From positions 25,051 through 89,050 of the forward strand of contig NZ_JAGGPB010000056.1 in the NCBI RefSeq assembly GCF_018614055.1: 64,000 bases of DNA, read 5' to 3'. The translations under genes and the position numbers were made by a program. The first letter of the stretch is position 1, and every line of letters begins with the position of its first letter. The DNA is from Streptomyces sp. ISL-98. GTDB taxonomy: Bacteria > Actinomycetota > Actinomycetes > Streptomycetales > Streptomycetaceae. The notes beneath the pieces are model-generated. The model was not told where the DNA came from. It ran no database searches and saw only the letters and a list, made by a program, of their open reading frames with translations. Of this stretch, positions 1 to 9,215 are shown piece by piece.

Positions 1-1075
1 CCAGCGCTTCCAGTGCCTGGCGCTTCTTCTCCTCGCTCAGCCCCTTGCCGGCGTCCTGGATCTCGATGCCGACACCGTTGGGCACCTCCTTGCCGGAGAC
101 GACCACGGGCTCGGTGGGCGGTGAGTACCGCGTGGCGTTGTCCAGGAGGTGGGCAAAGATCAGCGTGAGGTGGTCGACCAGACCGCCGTCCACGCCCAGT
201 TCGGGGAGGTGGCGCAGCTGCACACGGTCGAAGTCCTTGATACGGCCGACGCCGCCGCGGACCACGCTGAGCAGGCGCTGAGGCTCCTGCCACTGCCGTC
301 CCGGCCGGTCCGAGCCGCCCAGTACGCCGATGCTGGCCGCGAGACAGTCGGCGGGGCCGATCTCCTGGTCCAGTTCCATCAGGCCGCGGGCCACCGTCGG
401 CAGGCGTCCGTGTTCGCCCTGCATTTCGTGCAGGCGGCCGCGGAGCTTGCTGGTGAGGACGTGGATCCGGCTGCCGATGCTGATGACGGCCTGCTCGGCG
501 GAGGTGCTGCGGTTGAGCTCCTCCTCGACGGCGATCAGCGCGGCCCTGAGGACCTTGCGCAGTTCACGCTTGAACTCCGGTGAAGCGTCCGGGTCCTGTG
601 AGAGAGGCGACAGGACGTCGTCGATGGCTTCGCCTTCACGCAGCCGCCGCAGCGCGTCCGGCAGGAATTCGTCGCCCAGCCGGGCGACCAGCTCCCGCTG
701 GTGATCGAGCAGGCCCTGCCACGCCCTGGCCTCGTCGATCAGACGTGCTTCATGGGCGGCGTTCTCGGTGGCGCGCTGCTCCCCGAGGGAGGCCATGTGC
801 TGCTGCCACTGCTGGGAGTGCTGTGCCTGCCTCGCGTGGAAGTCCACGGTGGCATGGCGCAGGCGAAGCTGAGTGCGGAACAGGAGCCGCACACAGGCGG
901 CTGTCGCCACTGTCGCCCCCACTCCCGCAATGGCGGCGGATATTCGGGCCTGGTCGGGCCCTGCGGTCACAGCGACGGCCGTGGCAACGCCTAAACCGAT
1001 TGGCAGCAGCCACCAGGTGTACCAGGCGGCCGGGGCACGGGCCGCCGGTGGCGGAGTGGCAAGTTCCATCTGCAT
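1..1075 (-). CDS. Sensor histidine kinase-like ATPase (CvnA-like), cut by window edge
   Basis: The gene runs leftwards off the window, so about 358 codons are seen. Two hydrophobic segments (about residues 18-38 and 44-64) are followed by a long charged helical region. The ATP-binding N box LLDNATRYSPP lies at about residue 309 and the start of the G1 box, IQDAGKG, at about 336. This is the layout of the large Streptomyces kinases that open conservon operons, where roadblock, DUF742 and GTPase genes usually follow; any such genes would lie outside this window. ATG at 1075 was chosen, and an in-frame ATG at 1069 is equally possible. The assignment to the kinase superfamily is firm; the conservon link is inferred from architecture only. 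Confidence 0.75.
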   Translation of the reverse strand, partial: MQMELATPPPAARAPAAWYTWWLLPIGLGVATAVAVTAGPDQARISAAIAGVGATVATAACVRLLFRTQLRLRHATVDFHARQAQHSQQWQQHMASLGEQRATENAAHEARLIDEARAWQGLLDHQRELVARLGDEFLPDALRRLREGEAIDDVLSPLSQDPDASPEFKRELRKVLRAALIAVEEELNRSTSAEQAVISIGSRIHVLTSKLRGRLHEMQGEHGRLPTVARGLMELDQEIGPADCLAASIGVLGGSDRPGRQWQEPQRLLSVVRGGVGRIKDFDRVQLRHLPELGVDGGLVDHLTLIFAHLLDNATRYSPPTEPVVVSGKEVPNGVGIEIQDAGKGLSEEKKRQALEAL

Positions 1076-1341
1076 CCTCAAAACCAACGCGATCGAACAG
1101 GGGGGAAGAAGCTAGGGGGACGCACTCGTCGCGCGGTTGGTGCCAGGGTATGGCGGCACTCGTCGGACCACATACGTGATCTCCCTCGCGAGAGGCGTGT
1201 TGCACAGCAGGAGAGGACATGGTTCGGTCGCGTCAACTCGCCGTGCCACAGGGGAGCTTAGCGTGTCCTAATCGAAAGTGATCAACCGCCCGTGACGAGA
1301 GGCTCACAGCATGGTCCCGGGCGGTTGCCGGAAGTCGTCGG

Positions 1342-3075
1342 TCAGGCCGCCAGCACACGGCTGAAGGCGCCTCCCTCGTACGCGAGTTCTTCCCATCTCC
1401 CCTCCTGTGCGATGCGTCCGGATTCCAGTACGGCGATACGGTCGGCCCGTCGGATCGTCGCCGGCCGGTGCGCGACCCAGATCGTCGTACGCGTGGCGCA
1501 CGCCGAATGGAGAGCCGCCGCGAGTTCCGCGTCACCGGCCGTGTCGAGGTGCGCGGTGGTTTCGTCGAGGACCAGTACCCGGGGGTCGCTCAGCAGGGCG
1601 CGCGCCAGCGAGATACGGGCGCGCTGGCCGCCGGACAGGGTCGTGCCGCGTTCGCCGACATGCATGTCGAGGCTCTCGACGAAGCGGTCGATGCCGCAGC
1701 TGCGGGCCACCGCCAGCACTTCGGCGTCCGTCGCGGCGGGTGCGCCGAGGCGGAGGTTTTCGCCGAGGGTGCCGTGGAACAGCGGGGTCTCCTGGCCGAC
1801 GACGGCCACGGCACGCCGCAGTTCCAGCTCGGCCACGTCGCGCAGGTCCACCGGCCCCGAACCGTCTGCGGGCAGCAGCTCGACGGCTCCGTGCGCGGGG
1901 TCCCAGAAGCGGGCGAGGAGGTGGGCGCAGGTGGACTTGCCGGCCCCGGAGGCTCCGACGAGCGCGAGGGTCTCCCCCGCGCGGACGGTGAGTTCGACAC
2001 CGTCGAGCACCGTGGCGCCGCCGTAGTCGAAGCGGACGTCGCGCAGCCGGACCCCGAGCGGGCCTTCGGGCACCGGCCGGGGCGCGGCGGGTTCCGGGGC
2101 GCCCGGGGGCGCCTTGATCGCCGCGCCGACGCGGGCTGCCGCCGAGCGCAGTCCGCCCGCCTGCCCCAGCGCCGCCGCGGAGTCGGCGGCCGGCGCGAGG
2201 GTGCCGAGCGCCAGAGCCATGGCGGCCGGGGCCCAGGCGCCGTCGAGCCGCCCGACGGAAACGGCGTGCGCCGCGATCGCGACCACCCCGGCCACGGCGC
2301 CGACCACCAGCACATCGCGGACGGCGGCCGCGGCCGCCTCCCACGACTGTTCGGCGCGCTGCGCGTCGGCCAGATCCTCCCCGGCCGAGGCGAGGCGGGA
2401 GCGCCTGCGCGCCAGGGCGCCGAAGGCGAGCAGTTCGCGCAACCCGTCCACGGTCTGCACCGCCTCGGCCGACAGTTCGGCAGCGGCCGTACGCGTCCTG
2501 GCCCCTCTGGCCGTCCTCCCCCGCCCCTCCAGGAGCGGTGCGAGTACGAGCAGTCCCGCGACGGGGAGCACCGCGGCCAGCATCCACGGCTCGACAACGG
2601 CGAGTGCGGCCGTACCCGTCCCGAAGACCAGAGCGGATGCGAGCAGTTGCGCTATCGCGTGGGCGTAGAAGAATTCCAGTGCCTCGACGTCCCCCATGGC
2701 GGTGGCCGCCAGGTCGCCGCTGCGCCGCCCGGCGATCCGCGCGGGCGCGCTGCGTGCGAGGCCGTCGAAGACGCGTACGCGCAGTTCGGCGAGGACTCGG
2801 TACGCGAGGTCGTGCGAGAGGTCCATTTCCCGCCAGGTCGCCAAGGCCCTGACGAGGACGAGACAGATGAGCGCCGCGACCGTGCCGGTGGCGGGCGCCG
2901 CGCGTTCGATGACGGCGGCGCCGACCGTGTGGGCGGCGAGCGTCACGAGGGCGACCAGCGCGGCCTGGTCGACGATGGCGGCCGCGCAGGTCCGCGCGAC
3001 CATGGTCCGGTGGGCGCCGAGTGCGGGAAGCAGTGCGCGCAGCGATCCGCGCTCGGCGGTGTTGAGGGACGTCAT
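1342..3075 (-). CDS. ABC exporter, fused permease-ATPase, CydC-like half
   Basis: 577 aa. The N-terminal half has about six hydrophobic segments (type IV ABC exporter fold). The ATPase carries Walker A GASGAGKST near residue 375, signature LSGGQRARIS near 478 and Walker B VLVLDET near 500. Its ATG overlaps the TGA of the upstream ABC gene by 4 bp, so the two halves are translationally coupled and probably form a heterodimer like CydDC. As the last gene of a YcaO/SagB RiPP operon it is best read as an exporter of the mature peptide or of a maturation by-product. No cydAB oxidase genes are in the window, which argues against a role in cytochrome bd assembly. Confidence 0.88.
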   Translation of the reverse strand: MTSLNTAERGSLRALLPALGAHRTMVARTCAAAIVDQAALVALVTLAAHTVGAAVIERAAPATGTVAALICLVLVRALATWREMDLSHDLAYRVLAELRVRVFDGLARSAPARIAGRRSGDLAATAMGDVEALEFFYAHAIAQLLASALVFGTGTAALAVVEPWMLAAVLPVAGLLVLAPLLEGRGRTARGARTRTAAAELSAEAVQTVDGLRELLAFGALARRRSRLASAGEDLADAQRAEQSWEAAAAAVRDVLVVGAVAGVVAIAAHAVSVGRLDGAWAPAAMALALGTLAPAADSAAALGQAGGLRSAAARVGAAIKAPPGAPEPAAPRPVPEGPLGVRLRDVRFDYGGATVLDGVELTVRAGETLALVGASGAGKSTCAHLLARFWDPAHGAVELLPADGSGPVDLRDVAELELRRAVAVVGQETPLFHGTLGENLRLGAPAATDAEVLAVARSCGIDRFVESLDMHVGERGTTLSGGQRARISLARALLSDPRVLVLDETTAHLDTAGDAELAAALHSACATRTTIWVAHRPATIRRADRIAVLESGRIAQEGRWEELAYEGGAFSRVLAA

Positions 3076-4814
3076 GCGGCCCGTCCTGTCTCTTCGTGTT
3101 CCGTACGTCCGGCCTTGACCAGCGACGCGTAGAGGCCCCCGTCGGCCATGAGAGTGGCGTGATCGCCGACGGCCTGCACCCGGCCGCCGTCGAGGACGAC
3201 GATGCGGTCGGCGTCCCGTACGGAATCCAGGCGGTGCGCGACGACGATGCAGGTACGTCCACGGGCGGCCGTGGCCAGTTCCTGTCCGATGCGTGATTCG
3301 CGGCGCTCGTCCACCGCGCTGGTCGCCTCGTCGAGGATCAGTACGTCCGCGTCGGCCAGCAGCGCCCTGGCGAGGGCCAGCCGCTGGCGCTGGCCGCCGG
3401 ACAGGGTGGCTCCGCGTTCTCCCACCACGGTCCGGTATCCGTCCGGCATCCCGGCGATCTCGTCATGGATTCCGGCCGACCGGGCGGCCGTGCGGAGTTC
3501 GTCGTCGGTGGCGTCCGGGCGGGCGAGGCGGAGGTTGTCGGCGATGGTCGCGTGGAAGAGGTACGTCTCCTGGGAGACGACGGCAATGCCGCGCCGTAGG
3601 GAGGCGAGGGTGAAGGAGGACGCGTCCCGCCCGTTCACGAGCACCCGCCCGCTCTGTGGGGCGCTGTGGCGCAGCAGCAGTCCGAGGAGTGTGGATTTGC
3701 CGGCGCCCGAGGGCCCTACGACCGCGGTCGTACGCCCGCCGGTGGCGGTGAAGCTGATGTTCTGCAGAGCAGGGCGGTCCGTGTCCGGGTACTGGAAGGT
3801 GACCTCGTCGAAGCGGATGTCGGGTGCGGTGGGCCAGTCGGCCTGCGCCTCGCCGTCGTCCGGGACCCCGCCCCGGGCCGTGCGCAGCGCGGCGATGCCG
3901 TCGGCGGCCGAGACGCCCAGATAGCCCGCATGCCATTCGCGGGAGAGGTCACGTACGGGACGGAAGCACTCCGAGGACAGCATCAGCAGCAGATACGTCC
4001 CCGTGGCAGCGGTGTGTCCCGACACGGCCGACGCACCTGCCACGAGCGCGGCGGCCACGGTCCCGCCCTGGATCGCAAGATCGGTCAGGCCGGTGTCGAC
4101 GAGGGAGACGCGCAGCTTGGCCACGGTCGCGCGGTGGAGGGCGGACGAACGCTTCTCCAGGCGTGTACGCGTACGCCCGACCGCACCGGCGGCGCGCAGT
4201 GCGGGCATTCCCTGCAGGGCTTCGAGGTAGTCGGCGGCCAGGCCTTCGTAGGTGTCCCAGTGCTCGCGGCCACGCCGCTCCAGGAGTTTGTCCCACCACC
4301 GGGGCGCGAGGAGTGCCAGGAGGAGGGCGGGGGCGAGCGCGAGGAGCGCGTACGGTTCCACGGCGGCGACGGCGACGAGCAGCAGCGGTGGCACGGCGCA
4401 GGTGATCAGCAGCTGCGGCAGGTAGCGGGACACGTACGCGTCCACGCCCTCGACGCCGTCGATCAGCGTGGCCCGTACGGCCCCGGCGCGGGCACCCTCC
4501 AGATGGGCCGGCCCCAGTTGCCCGAGCCGGTCGAGCAGCGAGTCCCGCAGCCCGATCCGCACCCGGGACCCGGCGCGGACGGCCACGCGCCGCTGCCACC
4601 AGCCGAGCCCCGCGCGGGCGGCGACGACCGCGAGCACCGCGCCGAGCAGCCACGGCAGTCGGCGGGTGTCGCCGCGCGCGATGCCGGCGAGTGCGGCGGC
4701 GAGGAGCGCCGCCTGGGCGAGGTGGGTGAGAGCGACCGCGCCGAGCAGCGCCGTCGCTCCCAGGAGGGCGCCGCGCGCCGTGCGGGCAGCGCGCGTCAGC
4801 TCCGGATGCAGCAT
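3072..4814 (-). CDS. ABC exporter, fused permease-ATPase, CydD-like half
   Basis: 580 aa from ATG 4814; a TTG three bases upstream is also in frame. The N-terminal part is a six-segment membrane domain. The ATPase has Walker A GPSGAGKST near residue 366, signature LSGGQRQRLALARALL and Walker B VLILDEATSAVDE. The ATG shares one base with the TGA of the SagB-like gene, and its own stop overlaps the start of the next ABC gene. The tight coupling puts both exporter halves in the RiPP operon. Family membership is clear; the substrate is inferred from context. Confidence 0.88.
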   Translation of the reverse strand: MLHPELTRAARTARGALLGATALLGAVALTHLAQAALLAAALAGIARGDTRRLPWLLGAVLAVVAARAGLGWWQRRVAVRAGSRVRIGLRDSLLDRLGQLGPAHLEGARAGAVRATLIDGVEGVDAYVSRYLPQLLITCAVPPLLLVAVAAVEPYALLALAPALLLALLAPRWWDKLLERRGREHWDTYEGLAADYLEALQGMPALRAAGAVGRTRTRLEKRSSALHRATVAKLRVSLVDTGLTDLAIQGGTVAAALVAGASAVSGHTAATGTYLLLMLSSECFRPVRDLSREWHAGYLGVSAADGIAALRTARGGVPDDGEAQADWPTAPDIRFDEVTFQYPDTDRPALQNISFTATGGRTTAVVGPSGAGKSTLLGLLLRHSAPQSGRVLVNGRDASSFTLASLRRGIAVVSQETYLFHATIADNLRLARPDATDDELRTAARSAGIHDEIAGMPDGYRTVVGERGATLSGGQRQRLALARALLADADVLILDEATSAVDERRESRIGQELATAARGRTCIVVAHRLDSVRDADRIVVLDGGRVQAVGDHATLMADGGLYASLVKAGRTEHEETGRAA

Positions 4815-6199
4815 CAATGGAATTCACCTCGGGATGACGGTGCGGGTCGCCCGGCGGAGCTTTCTGCCCGGCCGGGTGTCTGGGGGTTGTCTTCCGGGAA
4901 GGCGCGGGACCGTTCGTCGCCTCTGCCCAGGGCAAGTCCGTGGAGGATCCAGTCCCGGCCGCGTTCGCCGCCCAGTGCGGCGCCGAGGTCGGCCTGCTGC
5001 CAGGAGCCGACCGGCCGCGACCGCAGGCCGAGCCCGGTGGCAGCGGTCTGCGCCAGGCCCACTCCGTATCCGGCGGCCAGGTGGTCGCGTCGTATTCGCG
5101 CCGGATCGGCGCCCGTCGGGCATCCGTGAGCGAGCAGTACCGCTCCGGCTTCGGCGATCCACCCCTGGCCGGCGGCCCAGGAGGCAAGCGCCGGCCGGGC
5201 GTCGCCGGAAGCCAGCTGCCGGAGGACGGGGATGTCGTCCGTACCGGGGGCGAGTTCGAGCAGTACGGGCCGTGCGCCGCCGACGGCGACACACCACCGG
5301 GGCCCGCCCGGCCATGCCCCGGCCGCGCGGGCCAGCACCCGGGCGAGGTCTTCCCGCACGGGCTCACCGCGCAGCGGGGGCGGTGCGCTGCGCCGGGACA
5401 ACGCCAGGCTTCGCGGAACGGTCTGCGCTGCGGGTGCCCACTGTCCCGGTCCGCCCCCGGACAGAGTTACGTCGTCCAGGGCACGCCGGGTCTCGTCCAG
5501 CACCGCAGCGCCCCTACCGGCCGACGGCACAGCGTGCGGCGCTGCTCCCGAACCGCAGGACGCCCAGCGTTCGAGAGCCCGCTGCGGGTCCTCCGCCGTG
5601 GGAGTGACCGTGACTGCCGCGAGCGGATGCTGCGGCTCGGTTCCGGGCCAGGTCTCCTGCCACCGGCGGCTGTTCGGGAGCCCCGCCGCGGCCGACAGGA
5701 GGGCGCCGTCCGCGTCCAGGCACACCTGTGCCGCCCCCGCCAGGGCGAGCGCGGCGGCCGCGTGTCCGGCGTCGAGGAGCAGCAGGGGCAGCGCGCGATG
5801 ACCGTAGTGCGACACCGTGCGGCGGGCGGTGACGGTGAGGACGGCGAGGGTGCCGTCGGGCGGGTCGTCCGGGGCGGGGCCGCGATGGTGGACCCGGTGG
5901 GTGCGGGCGTCGTAGGCGTAGCGGCCGGGCGGCAGCGGGCCCGCCCGGCCGACCAGGAGGTGGGCGTCGACGGGGTGCAGCGCGCCCGCCGAAGGCACCG
6001 GTCGCAGGCGGCCGTTGGCGCCGTCGGCGGCGGCGAGTGCGTGCCGCAGTACACCGTCGATCTCGCCGGTGATCGCCTGCGGCGGCGAGGGCCACACGGG
6101 CGCGCTCCCGGCCGCGGTGTCCGGGCCGGGCGCCGCGAGGGACCGTGCGCGCGCGAGGGCCGCGTGCGCCGTGCCGTTGGTGAAGCGCTCCGGGGTCAT
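4814..6199 (-). CDS. SagB-type azoline dehydrogenase / two-domain nitroreductase homologue
   Basis: 461 aa from ATG 6199, preceded by GAGGGG at 8 nt. The N-terminal half carries PSAGALHPVDAHLL (about residue 70), the usual SagB motif, and the C-terminal half is a second nitroreductase-like repeat ending in GYGVGLAQTAATGLGLRSR. Such enzymes use FMN to oxidise azolines made by YcaO enzymes to azoles. The gene starts 11 bp after the YcaO stop. Its presence suggests the operon makes aromatic azoles, here oxazoles, because the candidate precursor has Ser and Thr but no Cys. I cannot tell whether the catalytic Lys/Tyr pair of SagB is intact. Confidence 0.8.
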   Translation of the reverse strand: MTPERFTNGTAHAALARARSLAAPGPDTAAGSAPVWPSPPQAITGEIDGVLRHALAAADGANGRLRPVPSAGALHPVDAHLLVGRAGPLPPGRYAYDARTHRVHHRGPAPDDPPDGTLAVLTVTARRTVSHYGHRALPLLLLDAGHAAAALALAGAAQVCLDADGALLSAAAGLPNSRRWQETWPGTEPQHPLAAVTVTPTAEDPQRALERWASCGSGAAPHAVPSAGRGAAVLDETRRALDDVTLSGGGPGQWAPAAQTVPRSLALSRRSAPPPLRGEPVREDLARVLARAAGAWPGGPRWCVAVGGARPVLLELAPGTDDIPVLRQLASGDARPALASWAAGQGWIAEAGAVLLAHGCPTGADPARIRRDHLAAGYGVGLAQTAATGLGLRSRPVGSWQQADLGAALGGERGRDWILHGLALGRGDERSRAFPEDNPQTPGRAESSAGRPAPSSRGEFH

Positions 6200-6210
6200 G
6201 TCGGCGCCCC

Positions 6211-7653
6211 TCACATGTGGGGCGGGGGCGTGAGCGTGAAGTCCCCGGGCAGGCTCGGCGGCGCGGACCGCCATCCCCGGGACAGCGCCGCATCGGCGAA
6301 TCGCGGGTTGCCGAAGTAGGCGAAGGCGGCGGGCGCGTTGGGTATGAGGCCGGACACGAGGACTCGCGCCACGCGCAGCGGGGTCTCGGCGACGTCCTCG
6401 GTCGTCAGGTCGAAGGTCATCACGCGGTGCCCGCCCTCAGCGAGCCCGCGGTCGAGTACCTCGCGGCTGCCGGGCATGACGTCGGCGATGTCGACGAGGC
6501 CGCCCGCGGGCTCGGTGAAGCGTGTCGCCAGCGGGGTGACCCGGTCGTCGAGCCACACCTGGACGTGGGCGCCCAGGTCCCGTACGGCCGCGAAGTCCGT
6601 GCCGCAGTCGTCCAGATAGCGCCGGTCGGCCCGGTGGTCCAGGTACAGGCCGCGCGCGAGCATGCCCGCGTCGATCGCGCGGAAGACCCAGCCGTCGGCC
6701 TCGACCGCGCCCTGCGTGAACACCCAGGTGTGCACGGCCTCCAGGACGGCCTTGCGTGCCGCTTCCGCCGGGTCGTAGCGGCAGGCGAAGCCCGCGGCGT
6801 AGATACGGCGCTGCGGATCGTAGGCCAGCGCGGCCATGCAGGGCGCGAATTCGGACGGCATCTCGACGATCCACACATCGAGGCCGCAGCCTTCGAGATC
6901 GGCTGTCAAGCCGGGCACACTGGCCGGGTCGATGCCCCGGGTGGGTCCGTCGAGGTGCCACCACAGTTCCAGCGCGTCGCGCTCGACGATTTCCAGCAGG
7001 CCGCGCTCCACGGCGTCGTCGAGTCCCTGTCCGGTCGCGATGCCCGCGTAGTTCAGGTGGTGGGTGCGGGGCAGTGAACGGAGCTCGCCCTGGCGCCAGT
7101 TGAGATGCGTGAGGGCGACCGGCGCCCAGCATTCCTGCCCGCCCTCGCTGCCCCGCGCCCACAGCGCGCGGGTGTCGTCGCCGAAGGGCTCGTACGGGAA
7201 GGCCTCGCGCGCGTACTGCCAGGGCGCGTAGCGGGGAAGGTCGCCCGGCCCGTACAGCCTCTTTCCCTCGCCGAGGAGCTGGGACGCCGTCGCGCGCCGG
7301 GGCACCTCGGGGTGTCCCGGTGGGGGCAGCCGGTTGCCGCAGTAGCGCTCCACGGCCTCCGCGATGGCGGCGATACGGGCGCCCTGCGGGTCGCCGAACG
7401 TCGTGCCGAGCGAGACACGGTCCGCGGGCCAGGCCCCCAGGCGGCGGGCGTCGGCGACCTCCGCCGTCATGGCGACGTAGCGGGGCGGGGCGCCCGCCGG
7501 GTGCTCGACCGGTTCCACTCCGCGGATCAGCCCGCAGACGGGATCGACGAGTTCGTCGAGCGGCAGGGCGGCGCCGACGGGCGCGCTGGTGCCGGTCGTT
7601 GGCGTGGCAGTGGAGGTGGCCGGGGACGTGGTCGTGGAGGTGGTCAACTGCAT
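6211..7653 (-). CDS. YcaO-domain RiPP maturase (TOMM cyclodehydratase family)
   Basis: 480 aa. YcaO enzymes use ATP to activate a backbone amide and form azolines, amidines or thioamides. ATP-site motifs are visible: AIAEAVERYCGN near residue 100 and the ERGLLEIVERDALELWWH helix near 210. The C-terminus is proline-rich (LTPPPHM), close to but not matching the PxPxP end of azoline-forming members. ATG 7653 follows AGGAG by only 2 nt, and the start overlaps the hydrolase stop by 10 bp. The partner leader-binding protein is encoded two genes upstream. The Ser/Thr/Ala/Pro-rich first 25 residues look unstructured. The exact reaction (oxazoline or amidine) cannot be read from sequence. Confidence 0.9.
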   Translation of the reverse strand: MQLTTSTTTSPATSTATPTTGTSAPVGAALPLDELVDPVCGLIRGVEPVEHPAGAPPRYVAMTAEVADARRLGAWPADRVSLGTTFGDPQGARIAAIAEAVERYCGNRLPPPGHPEVPRRATASQLLGEGKRLYGPGDLPRYAPWQYAREAFPYEPFGDDTRALWARGSEGGQECWAPVALTHLNWRQGELRSLPRTHHLNYAGIATGQGLDDAVERGLLEIVERDALELWWHLDGPTRGIDPASVPGLTADLEGCGLDVWIVEMPSEFAPCMAALAYDPQRRIYAAGFACRYDPAEAARKAVLEAVHTWVFTQGAVEADGWVFRAIDAGMLARGLYLDHRADRRYLDDCGTDFAAVRDLGAHVQVWLDDRVTPLATRFTEPAGGLVDIADVMPGSREVLDRGLAEGGHRVMTFDLTTEDVAETPLRVARVLVSGLIPNAPAAFAYFGNPRFADAALSRGWRSAPPSLPGDFTLTPPPHM

Positions 7654-9215
7654 ATCTCCTGTGCGGGATCGACACGCGGGACACGGTGCCTGGCAGGGAC
7701 GACGGGCAGTGACAGCGCACTGCCCGCGAGGATGAGGGACCGGCGTGAGGGAAGCAGCCGGGTGGCGGTCAGGGGGTCTTCGCCGGTGTGCGGATTGCGG
7801 GCGTGCGCGGGGAAGTGGTGTCCGGCGACTTCGAGGCGCAGGCGCGTTCCGGCGGGCAGCCGTCGGGCGACGTGCCCGAGCGGGACCTCGATGCGGGCGG
7901 GGTCGTTGCCGCCGTCCTTGCGCCGTACGACGCCGAGGGCGACGGGGTCCGCGGTTCCGCGCGGATCGAGGGCGACGAGGCGTACGACCCAGTCGGCGCA
8001 CGGCGTGTCCGCAGCGGCGGTCAGCCGGACGCGGGCAGGGCCGAGGAGGTCCAGCGGGCGGGGAATCGGGGCGGTGACGAGCAGGCACCGGTCGGGTTCG
8101 CCGGTGGCCGGTACGGTCAACGCGTCGGAGCGCACCGGCTGTTCCGGATCGGCGGTGAACTGCTCGCCGCGTACGAGGCGCAGTCCGGTGCACGTCCCGA
8201 AGGGGTACTCCGTTTCCTCCACGTCGTCCGCCATGGCGGTCCACCACTGGCTGCCGCCGAGTGCGGCGACGCCGCGCCGCCCGCCGGAGAGCTGGCCCGC
8301 GAGAGCCGCCCGCGCCCACCGGACGTACAACGCGCCCAGATTCAGCCGGTGCTTCGGGTGTGCTTCAGGGCCGGGGGACGCCGTCAGTGCGTGTCCCCAG
8401 GGGCCGATCAGGAGCCGGGCAGGGCCGCCCCAGTGCTGCCACAGTTCGACGGTGTCGTCGCGGAAGGGGTCGCGGGATCCGCCGACGGCCAGCAGGGGTA
8501 CGTCGGCTGACGCGCCGCGCAGGGCGACGTCGCTGCGGCGCTGCGCCCGCCAGAGGTGCGGCCAGGAGGGCAGGTCGCGCCCGAGCCTGTGCGGGAGACC
8601 GGCCAGCGGGAGATGCTCGAAGAGCCGGGGGTCGCGGGCCAGGGCGTCGTCGAGCGCGGTCTCGTCGGAGTCGCGTCGGTCTCCGTGCGCCGCCCACCAG
8701 CCGGTACGGGCGAACAGCCGCTCCGGGCCGCCCGGTTCACCTGTCTCACCTGGTCGGCCGGGCTCACGCGCGGTCTCGGCGAGCCCGAGGGCGGGCACCG
8801 CGGCGATGACGGCGTCCGGCCGCTCTTCCGACGACGCGCCGAGCGCGGCCGACAGCGCGCAGTACGCCGCGTACGAGCTCCCGCTCGCGACGACGTGCCC
8901 GTCGGACCACCGTTGGCCGCGCAACCAGCGCACGGTCGCCGCCCCGTCCCCCTCTTCGTGCTGGTAGGGCCGCCACTGGCCGTCCGAGGCGTGCCGTCCG
9001 CGTACGTCCTGTGCCATGGCGGCGAAGCCGTGCGACGCCCAGGCGCGGAGTTCCGCCCGGTGCAGGCGCCGGTCGTACGGCGTACGGATCACGACGGACG
9101 GGAACGGACCTCTGCCGGACGGCAGGCAGAGGTCCGCAGCCAGCCGGACGCCGTCGGACATCATGACCACCGCCGGAGCCTCAAGGGCAGTGTCCGCGCC
9201 CTGATGCGCGCTCAC
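7644..9215 (-). CDS. CocE/NonD family alpha/beta hydrolase (X-Pro dipeptidyl-peptidase type)
   Basis: 523 aa with a GTG start overlapping the upstream TGA by 4 bp. The N-terminal alpha/beta hydrolase domain has the oxyanion tyrosine in TPYDRR (residues 45-50), the nucleophile elbow GSSYAAY (Ser114; the usual GxSYxG with the last Gly replaced by Ala), an acid in GGSRDPF and the catalytic His in GPWGH. A beta-rich jelly-roll C-terminal domain follows (about 330-500), as in cocaine esterase. CocE relatives cleave esters or X-Pro peptides. Inside a YcaO operon it could remove the leader, trim the peptide or act on the activated backbone. Its conserved place between leader-binding protein and YcaO suggests a core function. 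Confidence 0.85.
   Translation of the reverse strand: MSAHQGADTALEAPAVVMMSDGVRLAADLCLPSGRGPFPSVVIRTPYDRRLHRAELRAWASHGFAAMAQDVRGRHASDGQWRPYQHEEGDGAATVRWLRGQRWSDGHVVASGSSYAAYCALSAALGASSEERPDAVIAAVPALGLAETAREPGRPGETGEPGGPERLFARTGWWAAHGDRRDSDETALDDALARDPRLFEHLPLAGLPHRLGRDLPSWPHLWRAQRRSDVALRGASADVPLLAVGGSRDPFRDDTVELWQHWGGPARLLIGPWGHALTASPGPEAHPKHRLNLGALYVRWARAALAGQLSGGRRGVAALGGSQWWTAMADDVEETEYPFGTCTGLRLVRGEQFTADPEQPVRSDALTVPATGEPDRCLLVTAPIPRPLDLLGPARVRLTAAADTPCADWVVRLVALDPRGTADPVALGVVRRKDGGNDPARIEVPLGHVARRLPAGTRLRLEVAGHHFPAHARNPHTGEDPLTATRLLPSRRSLILAGSALSLPVVPARHRVPRVDPAQEICS

Noticed and set aside
1468..3132. 554-codon plus-strand frame across the CydC-like gene
   Set aside because: The minus-strand gene has Walker A, signature and Walker B motifs. 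This frame is a low-complexity shadow.
1342..4814. True cydDC genes for cytochrome bd assembly
   Set aside because: No cydA or cydB is in the window, and the pair is coupled to a SagB-type gene by an overlapping stop/start.
6211..8319. 702-codon extended form of the YcaO gene
   Set aside because: The first 222 codons lie within the CocE-like gene in another frame and are Arg/Ala-rich. The YcaO protein starts at 7653 behind AGGAG.
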